From the NCBI RefSeq assembly GCF_000715075.1, contig NC_134101.1:149519084-149583083 (forward strand): 64,000 nt of DNA, given 5' to 3'. The stretch is from Nicotiana tabacum. Its lineage: Eukaryota > Streptophyta > Magnoliopsida > Solanales > Solanaceae. The notes under the pieces were generated by a model that saw only the letters and a list, made by a program, of their open reading frames with translations, made no database searches and was not told where the DNA came from. Position numbers and translations under genes: made by a program. This document shows, piece after piece, positions 9,910 to 19,260 of this stretch (its first letter is position 1; every line of letters starts with the position of its first letter).

Positions 9910-12369
9910 ATGGGAGATAATAAACAAGAAGAATCTACATCAAGTGTCAACAATACGTCATCATTGGCATCTTCGCTTATGACAAGAATTGTGTCAAATG
10001 CGAAATTTGCGGTAGAAATTTTTGACGGGTCCGGGCATTTTGGGATGTGGCAAGGCGAGGTTCTAGATGTCTTTTTTCAACAAGGGCTAGATCTTGCTAT
10101 TGAAGAAAAGAGACCAAATGTTATTGGAGAAGAAGATTGGAGAATTATCAATCGTGTTGCTTGCGGTACCATTCGATCCTACCTTGCTAGAGAGCAGAAA
10201 TATCCATACACAAAGGAAACTTCTGCAAGTAGATTATGGAAAGCACTGGAGGATAAATTTTTGAAGAAAAACAGTCAAAATAAATTGTACATGAAGAAGA
10301 GACTGTTTCACTTCACCTATGTTCCTGGTACCACGATGAATGAACATATCACCAGTTTCAATAAGTTGGTCACAGATTTGCAAAATATGGATACAACTTA
10401 TGATGATGGTGACTTGGCCTTGATGTTGTTGGCGTCACTTCCTGATGAGTACGAGCACCTTGAAACTACTCTACTCCATGGAAATGACGAAGTTTCTCTC
10501 AGAGAAGTTTGTTCAGCTTTGTACAGCTATGAACAAAGAAATCGAGAAAAACAGAAGGGCGGAGAAGGAGAAGCACTATTTGTGAGGGGTCGTCCTCAAA
10601 ATCAAACGAGGACAAAGAAGGGAAGATCCAAGTCAAGATCCAGACCCAGCAAAGATGAATGTGCTTTTTGTCGAGAAAAAGGGCACTGGAAGAAAGACTG
10701 TCCGAAGTTGAAGAATAAGGCCAAACATAACAATGGAAAGGCCATTATGGATTCAAATGTAGCTGATTGTGATGATTCAGACTTCTCATTAGTTACAACA
10801 GAGTCATCAACATCATCAGACATATGGTTGATGGACTCGGCTTGTAGCTATCATATGTGTCCCAACAGGGACTGGTTTGTGGAATTTCAAGAAGGAGAAT
10901 ATGGAGTCATCCACACAGCGGATAACAGCCCTTTTACCTCATATGGCATTGGTTCAATACGATTAAGGAACCATGATGGAATGATCAGAACATTAACAGA
11001 TGTTCGATATGTACCGGATTTGAAGAAGAATCTCATCTCTGTGGGAGCCCTAGAATCAAAAGGGTTCAAAATCATTGCAGAAAATGGAGTGATGAGAGTA
11101 TGCTCCGGTGCACTAGTGGTAATGAAGGCTAATCAGAAGAATAATAATATGTACCGCTATCGTGGCAGTACAGTTATTGGGACAGCGACAGTGACATCCA
11201 GTGACGACAAAGAGGCAGAAGCAACCAAGCTATGGCACATGCGCTTGGGACATGCTGGAGGAAAATCCTTGAAAACTCTATCAGATCAAGGATTGTTAAA
11301 AGGAGTAAAGGCTTGCAACTTGGAGTTTTGTGAGCATTGTGTCAAAGGGAAACAGACAAGGGTTAAATTTGGTACAGCGATCCATAATACTAAAGGCATT
11401 TTGGATTATGTACACTCTGATGTTTGGGGTCCTTCCAAAACACCTTCATTGGGTGGGAAGCACTATTTTGTAACCTTTGTTGATGATTTTTCCCGAAGAG
11501 TATGGGTGTATACAATGAAGAGCAAAGATGAAGTGTTGGGAATTTTTCTCAAATGGAAGACGATGGTGGAGAATCAGACAGGCAGGAGGATCAAGTGTAT
11601 TCGCACAGACAATGGAGGTGAATACAAAAATGATCATTTCAATAAGGTATGTGAAAATGATGGCATCGTCCGACACTTCACTGTTAGACATACACCACAA
11701 CAAAATGGAGTGGCAGAACGTATGAACCGGACCTTGCTGGAGAAGGTACGGTGTATGTTGTCCAATGCTGGCTTGGGCAAAGAATTTTGGGCTGAGGCAA
11801 TTACATATGCATGCCACCTCATTAATCGTCTACCATCTGCTGCTATTGATGACAAAACAACATTTGAAAAATGGTACGGAAAACCTGCTGTAGATTATAA
11901 CTCTTTGCACGTGTTTGGCTCAACTGCATATTATCATGTGACGGAGTCAAAATTGGATCCAAGGGCAAAGAAGGCTATTTTTATGGGAATTACTTTTGGA
12001 GTCAAAGGATATCGCTTATGGTGTCCTATGACAAAGAAAGTAATATTCAACAGAGATGTTACCTTTGATGAATTTGCTATGGTAAATAAGGTAACAGAAG
12101 ATACCAAACAAAATGAAGGTGCTTCTAAGCAGGTGGAGTTTGAGGGAAAATTTATTTTTCCTACACAAGAAGCAGAGGAGGAAACAAATGAAGATTATCC
12201 TCTGGAAGGAGATCCAGTAGAGGAGATTCCAACTCAGGAATCTCAACAACAACTTGAATCAATAGCAACCAGCAGGCCAAAAAGAACAATAACGAAACCT
12301 GTTCGTCTCATAGAGACGGTTGCTTGTGCAACCTCAATTGTAGCTGATGATGTTCCTACTATTTATTAA
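9910..12369 (+). pseudogene. Copia gag-protease-integrase (ends at premature stop)
   Basis: I start at the ATG at 9910 rather than the in-frame GTG at 9901. Domains in order: gag (residues ~1-240), CCHC zinc knuckle CAFCREKGHWKKDC (from residue 251), aspartic protease DSACSYHM (Asp ~309), integrase HHCC (~440-482, ending CEHC), then the DDE core with Asp in DVWGP (~504), Asp in TDNGGE (~567) and Glu in NGVAERMN (~603; D-x35-E). The knuckle and DSACSYHM are typical of the Tork/Tnt1 group. The protein builds the virus-like particle, processes the polyprotein and integrates the cDNA. A TAA at 12367-12369 breaks the reading frame between integrase and RT. The frame simply continues beyond it, so this is a point mutation, not a gene boundary. 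Confidence 0.92.
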
Positions 12370-13110
12370 GACGCTGTCCAAAGTTCAGAAGAAGATAAGT
12401 GGAGGATTGCCATGAATGATGAAATACAGTCCCTTCATCAAAATCATACATGGAGATTGGCCAATCTCCCGAAGGGAAAGAAAGCAATTGGGTGCAAATG
12501 GGTATTTGCAAAAAAAGAAGGATTTCCTAACCAATTAGATGTTCGCTACAAAGCAAGATTGGTGGCCAAAGGATATGCTCAAAAGGAGGGAATTGATTAC
12601 AATGAAGTGTTTTCTCCAGTTGTAAAACATTCCTCCATTATAATTATGTTGGCTTTGGTAGCACAATTGGATTTGGAACTAGTTCAGATGGATGTAAAAA
12701 CTGCGTTTTTACATGGAAAATTGGAGGAGGAAATCTACATGACTCAGCCAGAAGGATTCAAAGTTGCTGGAAAAGAAAATATGGTGTGCAAACTTGAAAA
12801 ATCGTTGTACGGATTGAAACAATCTTCTAGACAATGGTACAAGCGATTTGACGAGTTTATGTTGCGGCAAGGGTACAAGAGAAGCAAATACGATCATTGT
12901 GTGTATTTGCACAAGCTTAAAGATGGTTCCTTTGTATATCTTCTCCTATATGTTGATGATATGTTGATATCTTCCAAGAATTTGGAAGAAATTGATAAGT
13001 TGAAGATTCAACTGAAGAAGGAGTTCGAGATGAAGGATTTGGGTGAGGCAAAGAAAATTCTTGGCATGGAGATAATTAGAGATAGACGTTCAAAGAAAAC
13101 TCTGTTTATC
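12370..13110 (+). pseudogene. Copia reverse transcriptase (same frame after stop)
   Basis: This continues the gag-pol frame. It starts with an acidic linker SSEEDKWRIAMNDEI, then the copia RT signature W.FAKK...YKARLVAKGYAQ, first catalytic Asp in QMDVKTAFLHG, SLYGLKQSSRQWY and the catalytic YVDD at 12949-12960. All three catalytic aspartates are present. The frame is lost near 13105, where homology passes from frame 1 to frame 2 shortly before the RNase H region. The enzyme would copy element RNA into cDNA in the virus-like particle. Confidence 0.92.
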
Positions 13111-13921
13111 TCAAAAGGAATATTTGAAGAGAGTACTTCAACGTTTTGGCATAGATGACAAGACTAAGCCAGTTAGTACTCCACTTGCTTCCCATTTTAA
13201 GCTAAGTACTACTATGTCGCCAATGGATGAAGCTGAACGAGAGTATATGTCAAAGGTACCATACGCAAATGTTGTTGGTAGCTTGATGTATGCAATGGTT
13301 TGCACAAGGCCTGACATTTCACAAGCTGTTGGAGTTATTAGCAGATATATGCACAATCCAGGGAAGGAGCATTGGCAAGCTGTGAAGTGGATTCTACGGT
13401 ATATTCATAATACTGTAGATGCCGGGTTAGTTTTTGAGCAGGAAGACAATCAGTCTGTAGTTGGATATTGTGACTCAGATTTTGCGGGTGATATGGACAA
13501 ACGAAGATCAACTACTGGTTATGTGTTTACTTTTGCAAAGGCACCAGTTAGTTGGAAGTCTACTTTGCAGTCAACAGTTGCTTTGTCTACAACAGAGGCA
13601 GAGTACATGGCTATTACAGATGCTGTGAAAGAGGCAATTTGGCTTCAAGGATTGCTAAAGGAGCTTGGTGTTGAACAAAAAGGTATCACAATTTTTTGTG
13701 ATAGTCAAAGTGCTATTCAATTAGCGAAGAACCAAGTTTATCATGCAAGGACGAAGCACATTGATGTTCGGTATCATTTCGTACGAGAAATCATAGAAGA
13801 AGGTGGAGTCACGGTGAAGAAAATTCATACTACAGAGAATCCTGCTGATATGCTGACAAAGGTGGTGACTGCGGTCAAGTTTCAACATTGTTTGGATTTG
13901 ATCAACATTGTTGAACACTGA
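13111..13921 (+). pseudogene. Copia RT connection and RNase H (after frameshift)
   Basis: The sequence resumes in the next frame with a LKRVLQRFGID segment, then SLMYAMVCTRPDIS and the RNase H core: GYCDSDFAGD (Asp at ~13472), STTGYVF, STTEAEYMA (Glu) and CDSQSAIQLA (Asp). It ends in KHIDVRYHFVRE and NPADMLTK, the usual C-terminus of copia polyproteins, with a stop at 13919-13921. Length and motif order are complete. Only the upstream frameshift separates it from RT. Confidence 0.92.
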
Positions 13922-13987
13922 AGATTGAAGATGAAGACACAACCAAAATTTGTTATTGAGAGAGAATTGAAAATGTGGAATTTTGCC

Positions 13988-13999
13988 AAGGTGGAGATT
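13988..13999 (+). other. Copia polypurine tract
   Basis: AAGGTGGAGATT directly precedes the 3' LTR, a typical copia plus-strand primer. Confidence 0.8.
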
Positions 14000-14358
14000 T
14001 GTTGAAGTTTGGCAAAATGCCAAAGTCCCACATTGGTTGGGAGTTAAGTTTGGGGGGGGGGGATTTTTCCCCTATAAAAGAAGGCCTAATGTTTAGGATT
14101 GAGACACACCTCTCATTTGCCTTCTCATCTGTTTAAGGCATTTGTATTTTCTCTCTTTAGTATTATTTCACTTGTATTTTTGGAGTGGAATAAAATATTG
14201 GTTGTGTCCGAGGAGTAGGCAAAATTAGCCGAACCTCGTAAATTCTGGTGTTCCCTTTATTGTTGCTTTATTGTCTTATTTATTATTTGGTGGCTGCCAT
14301 AATTTTTGGTATAGTAGTTGTGACTTATTCACACTATATACATTTGGCTTCCGCAACA
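14000..14358 (+). repeat. Copia 3' LTR
   Basis: TGTTGAAGTTTGG...TTCCGCAACA, 359 bp, nearly identical to 9348-9701. TATAAAAG is at 14073-14080. GCAAA follows. Confidence 0.93.
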
Positions 14359-14481
14359 GCAAAAACACGTGAACCAGGTGGATTGGTGGAACAAAAGCTT
14401 GCTAATCAACATCTAGAAAGCAATTTAGATGTTGACATTCTTCAAGAAGGAGAGGAAGAAGAAATGCTACAAAATTGTTAA
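14359..14481 (+). pseudogene. Broken coding sequence of unknown function, 3' part
   Basis: After removal of the copia element and one TSD copy, the frame that ended at 9347 resumes here without shift. It encodes ~38 more residues, with an acidic tail (LQEGEEEEMLQNC), and stops at 14479-14481. This shows the insertion target was one continuous reading frame. The product is unknown. Confidence 0.6.
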
Positions 14482-14744
14482 GCTTCTCAAAATTGTTAGA
14501 CAAGTAATTTATTTTAGATTTAAATCATATATATCTAGGTGATTAAATGCTCAAACATATTCAGTTTATGATCTTAAAAACATAAACAAGCAGGGATGTT
14601 CGTTGCTAACCCATTAAGCCATTAAAAGCGAATGAATAAAAGACTTAAGACAAAACATCAATAGGAATACAATAGGCCTTTAAAGAGAACTAAGTTCTAT
14701 TGAATAGCAAAGGATGGTGACTTCTTTGATGAATCGGTTGCAGC

Positions 14745-15829
14745 CTCTGTTTTAAAAGGCACAATTGAGACTCGCCCCGGGGCGGAGCACTCGTTAAACG
14801 CCTCTGGGCTTATATGTGGGGCTTAGTTCCGTGAGACTTACGCCTCGGCTATCGGGGCTTACGCCCCACACAACCAACGCCCAGCGTACTAGGCTCGCCT
14901 AATAGAACTTTATGCAATTGTATGTAACTAACCTTGTAAATCCTCAAATTTTCTTAATAAATCGTTGACTATTCAATATTACTTTTTTCTCAATAATAAA
15001 TCATTAAGTTAAGAGTATTTTATGTCATAATTAAAATAAAAATTATTGCACGTTATCCACTAAGACTGCTATAATAATTAATTTTAAATAAATATTTCAT
15101 TTAAAAAAATATTTATTTATTAACTTTTGTTACTTCTTTACTATATAATAGTCCATAATTTTTTTATAATTATTTTTCTAAATTTATTCTTCATGTTTAC
15201 GAGATACAATAATTATTAATTCAATAGCTCAGTATTAGCTAGTAACTATTTGCAAATAATTAGTTATCATGGTATTGTATGGTGAATAATGTGTCACTTT
15301 ATTAACTTGTTGAAACTTAAAAATAAATGATGCTAGAGAATCATATTTAAATTGTGAATTATGTTTTAATATAAATTCTCTTTCAAATAGAAAGCATATT
15401 AAATAAAAGGAGTATTTTAAGAAAAATATTAAATTATAATATTGATATTCTTTCAAGATTCATTACTCGTTAAGAGATACATATAAGATTTTGTATCGAA
15501 TACATTACTTTTGATGTTTGAATTGTAACGACGTTGCAGCTAATTTGCATATTATGATATGTCATCCTTTTCGTATTATTCATAGTTGAATTATAATTTA
15601 TAAATATTTTAAATAGATTATTTGTTATAATTTTGTGATTTTAATGTAATTTTTATAATTATTTTTTATTTTATGCTATCTTAAAATTCTTGAAATTAGT
15701 AAAATTTAAAGATCCATAGGACTTACGCCCCATGTCTTAGGGCTTACGCCTCGCCTCGTCAGAGGTAAAACGCCTCGCCTCGTCAGAGGTAAAACGCCTC
15801 GCCTCACGCCCCCGCCTTTTAAAACATTG
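14745..15829. mobile_element. hAT-like non-autonomous repeat, copy 1 (1085 bp)
   Basis: The ends CTCTGTTTTAAAAGGC and GCCTTTTAAAACATTG form an imperfect terminal inverted repeat. The 8-bp GTTGCAGC flanks it on both sides (14737-14744 and 15830-15837). The ends are GC-rich (GCCCCGGGGC..., CGCCTCGCCTC) and the ~800 bp core is extremely AT-rich. The 3' end has a duplicated ~27 bp word (CTCGTCAGAGGTAAAACGC) that is single in copy 2. No protein is encoded. Confidence 0.8.
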
Positions 15830-15837
15830 GTTGCAGC

Positions 15838-16266
15838 ATTCCTTTTATATCACTATTATTAAAAATCAGTACATCTTCGTCAATCAATAGACTCGGTTCA
15901 CCTACAGAAATAATCAGTGTATTTTTCCTAGAATACTACACAGCCAGTTCAAATAGTTTTGGCTCGAGATGGGCGTCCCCACTTAATTGAATCAGGCAAA
16001 ACTATCTTTGACCATTTTATTTTCCTAAATCAAAATCAAAACAGAAATTTTGGAATGAAGAAATTTCCAATCATCGGCAATAATATATTTGTTGTGTGCT
16101 ACAGGAAACTGAATGAGAAATACATTACTGATTACTTTTTCATCCGAAATAGAAGCAAAAGACAGAATCATGGTTTCCCACTAACAAAACATGAGAAATA
16201 AGGAAGATAGGCACAAGAACACTCCCATATAAACACAAGGTAAAGGGAGACTTATAAAGAGATAAT
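15838..16266. other. Unassigned sequence
   Basis: I see no recognisable gene. The 80-residue ORF at 15959-16201 has no family features. Confidence 0.4.
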
Positions 16267-16709
16267 CTAATGTATTCGATTATGGTTCAAATCCAACCAT
16301 GTTAAAGTCTCCGGGAACTCCACTTTTGAAAGATCAAACTCTAATGTATTCCTTGACAAATCAATTAACCTAATTTCTTGTTCTTCCCAAACAAGAAAGA
16401 AACATCACCTTCTAACTTGTTCCTTGAAAAATCAAGTGTTGTAAATTTCAAATTGCATAAAGATTTTGGTACTGGGCCAGTGAGGCTGTTATGTGAAAGG
16501 TATAGATTTGGGATTTGTCCTCTGAATTTCACGAATGATTCTGGAATTTGTCCAGTGAGTTTATTGCGGTCTAAGTAGATTGTTGATACATTAGGAAGTT
16601 CAGAAAGTGATGGTAGGATTGTTCCAGTGAATTGGTTGTAGTTTAATTCAAGCAAAGTTAAATTCTTGAGTTGACTAAGAAATTCAGGAATAAAAAAAAA
16701 GTTCCCCAT
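16267..16709 (-). pseudogene. Polygalacturonase-inhibiting protein (PGIP) LRR fragment
   Basis: Minus-strand homology begins at ~16690 with FLSQLKNLTLLELNYNQFTG and runs through consecutive 24-residue extracellular LRRs (LPNVSTIYLDRNKLTGQIP; IPNLYLSHNSLTGPVP; FTTLDFSRNKLEGDVSFLFG). A frameshift near 16370 moves the next repeat (IDLSRNTLEFDLSKVEFP...LDLNHNRI) into another frame, and it ends at a stop at 16267-16269. PGIPs are secreted cell-wall defence proteins of ~330 residues with about ten LRRs. Only about five repeats are present, with no signal peptide and no cysteine caps. It is a broken gene fragment lying between two hAT-like repeats and near a CACTA end, so capture by a transposon is plausible. 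Confidence 0.85.
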
Positions 16710-16842
16710 TTCACAATAGTACTGCAGATTAGAACTTACCTTGAGAAGAAGAAAAATGAAACCCTAAATTGTAGAGAGGAACACAAGACCTGATGCTTTA
16801 CAGAATTCAACTACCCAATTTCAAGTATACCCTAGCTGTAAG

Positions 16843-17894
16843 CTCTGTTGTAAAAGGCAGAATTGGGACTCGCCCCGGGGCGAAGCACTCGTAAAACGCC
16901 CCTGGGCTTATGTGTGGGCTTAGTTCCGTGAGACTTATGCCTCGGCCGTCGAGGCTTACGTCCCAGACACGCCCAACGCTCAGCGTATTGGGCTTGCCTA
17001 ATAGAACTTTATGCAATTGTGTGTAACGAACCTTACAAATCCTCAAATTTTCTTAATAAATCATTGACTATTCAAAATTACTTTTTTCTTAATCAGTAAA
17101 TTAAGAGTATTTTATGTCATAATTAAAATTAAAATTATTCCATGTTATCCACTAAGACTGCTATGATAATAAATTTTAAATAAATCTTTCATTTAAAATT
17201 ATTTATTTATTAACTTTTGTTATGTCTTTATTATATAATAGTCCATAATTTTTTTTAATAATTATTTTCCCAAATATTATTTTTTTCACGTTTACGAGAT
17301 ACAATACTTATAATAGTCCAGTATTAGCTAGTAACTATTTACAAATAATTAGTTATCATGGTATGGTATGGTGAATTATGTGTCACTTTATTAACTTGTT
17401 GAAACTTAAAAATAAATTATGCTAGAGAATCATATTTAAATCGTGAATTATGTTTTTACATAAATTCTCTTTCAAATAGAAAGCATATTAATTAAAAGGA
17501 GTATTTAAAAAAATATCAAATTATAATATCAAAATTCTTTCAAAATTCAATATTCCTTAAGAGATACAGATAAGATTTCGCATCGAATATATTTTTTGTT
17601 GTTTGAGTAGCAACGACATTGCAGCTAATTTGCATATTATGATATATGTCATACTTTTTATATTATTCATAGTTAAATTTTATTTTTTAAATTCTTTAAA
17701 TAGATTTTTTTATTATAATTTTTTGATTTTAATGTAATTTTTATTAATATTTTTTATTTTATACTATATTAAAATTTTTGAAATTAGTAAAATTTAAAGA
17801 TCCGTGGGACTTACGCCCTGTGTCTTAGGGCTTACGCCTCGCGTCGTCAGAGGTAAAACGCCTCGCCTCACGCCCCTCGCCTTTTAAAACATTG
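16843..17894. mobile_element. hAT-like non-autonomous repeat, copy 2 (1052 bp)
   Basis: Same family and same orientation as 14745-15829. It begins CTCTGTTGTAAAAGGC and ends GCCTTTTAAAACATTG, with its own 8-bp TSD GCTGTAAG (16835-16842 and 17895-17902). It differs from copy 1 by many substitutions and small indels, so the two are independent insertions, not one duplicated segment. Confidence 0.8.
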
Positions 17895-18029
17895 GCTGTA
17901 AGTGATGGATGATAAAATAGAAGGAAAAATGGGTTGGAAAAATTATGGATTGGGCGAAAAAAAAAGGGAAAGTAATTGAGTGGACTGATTGTGAGTTGGG
18001 CAAAAGATAGAAAAAAGTTAACGTTATTT

Positions 18030-18213
18030 TTTTTTAAAATTTTTAATGACCGGATTTATGACTTTTAAGGACCCAATATTATCCATTTGTTAATATCGAA
18101 CTAAAAATTAACTTTAGCAATCGGAAAAAAGTGATCGCTATATATACACCCATAACGACCGAATTTATGTCCCTTCGTTAAAATGGTCGTTAAAAGTCAA
18201 AATTCTTGTAGTG
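18030..18213 (-). mobile_element. CACTA element terminus with subterminal repeats
   Basis: The minus strand starts at 18213 with CACTACAAGAA, the classic CACTA terminal repeat. Behind it lie several copies of a TAACGACC(G)/GGTCGTTA word (about 18040, 18153, 18190). Read from this end, the element would extend leftward on the minus strand, the same direction as the transposase fragment at 6166-6595. The opposite terminus is not found in the window. Confidence 0.75.
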
Positions 18214-19023
18214 TTGGTTAGGAATAGAAATCTCAAAAAGGCAAGGAAAGCCTACAATTATTTCTCAAATCAAACAAAGCTTAGGATTTAACCTTGAAGC
18301 ACATTCGGAGAAAGTTCTAGACCATTCGCACGGATACTTGGACTAGCAACAATTCATCTCACCACTCATGCAACTAGATCGTAAACAATGATAGAGTCGA
18401 GAGCCTATAACAACCACTTTCAAGTTTAAAAATCACTACGGTCCAATAAACCACTCAATGATTACCAAAGTCAACTCAAGAGTTTCAAAGTCAGTAACTA
18501 AATATATTTCTTTCAAAAACCTTGTCTCTAACCATAAACACGTAGTTAAGTGTGTTGGTACCAAATAAAGCATGATTAACTCTTCGAGAATGACTTTATT
18601 AGGCCTTTTTATTGATTACTACTACTATTATTATTGTTATCTAAACACAAAAACGGATTCATTCCCTTAAGAAGGTTGTCGCGCCATCCATCATTGGGAC
18701 GAGTCACCCAGTTTAAAAAAAACTACATTTGAAAAGAATCGTGGAGTTAAGAAAATCAAAGGCTTATTATCTACTAAGGCATAAAAAGAAGCTACTTAAC
18801 AAAACAAGAACTAAAGTGGAAAAATAATGAAACTAATGAATAATAACTATTAAAAATAGATAAATACAAATAAGAAAAGAACGAGAATCATCAAATTATT
18901 ACAGTCCAAATGTGTCCAAAATGTGTCAAAGTATCAAATAAACTCCATCCCCGAATAAAAGTAAGCATTGTCCCTAATGCTTAGCAAAATAAAAGTGAAA
19001 GAAGAGAGGGTGAAGAAAACTCC
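18214..19023 (-). other. 3' flank of split minus-strand gene, no ORF
   Basis: Mostly AT-rich, with no coding signal. On the minus strand it begins with the T-rich sequence that follows the stop at 19024. It contains a hairpin, TAAGCATT-GTCCCT-AATGCTTA, at 18962-18983. Confidence 0.4.
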
Positions 19024-19260
19024 CTAAGTATCCTTGGACATCTCAGTGTCCCCATCAACATCATCTCCCTCACGATCAGCCAACTGTATCTCATCGTCGT
19101 CATATCTAGGCGTGGCGGGAGAGGTGAACATTGCACGTACTGCCTCAGCAATATCGGTAGCAAGGTCTGGCTCCTCAGACTAGCCAGTTGGTGCCACCGG
19201 TGCTAATGGATTTGGGACGGACTGGTGCGGGTCATGCAGCGTATCAATGGGTAGGTCTCT
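19024..19260 (-). pseudogene. Split transposon-type gene, C-terminal piece
   Basis: The minus strand encodes ~78 residues in one frame with one internal stop. It is Pro/Asp rich early on, then has DLATDIAEAVRAMFTSP, and ends with an acidic tail (YDDDEIQLADREGDDVDGD) at a stop at 19024-19026. It abuts a gypsy LTR at 19261. In orientation and style it fits the distal end of the minus-strand gene whose other pieces are at 34253-34956 and 55480-55965. Continuity is inferred, because the junction to the middle piece is not preserved. Confidence 0.4.

Larger units (their letters stand above)
9348..14358 (+). mobile_element. Ty1/copia retrotransposon, Tork/Tnt1-like (5.0 kb)
   Basis: A complete unit: two 354/359 bp LTRs, an iMet-tRNA primer site, gag-protease-integrase-RT-RNase H in copia order, a polypurine tract and a perfect 5-bp target duplication. 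The two LTRs differ by five substitutions plus a short G-tract length change and one T indel by my reading, so the insertion is recent compared with every other element here. Only one premature stop and one frameshift interrupt the polyprotein. It sits within an older coding-like sequence and in the same orientation. Confidence 0.93.

Noticed and set aside
10602..10823. Minus-strand ORFs across the copia polyprotein (also 11446-11817 and 12016-12252)
   Set aside because: Antisense shadows of a well-supported plus-strand polyprotein.
15959..16201. 80-codon ORF between the hAT-like repeats
   Set aside because: No family features; compositionally like random AT-rich sequence.
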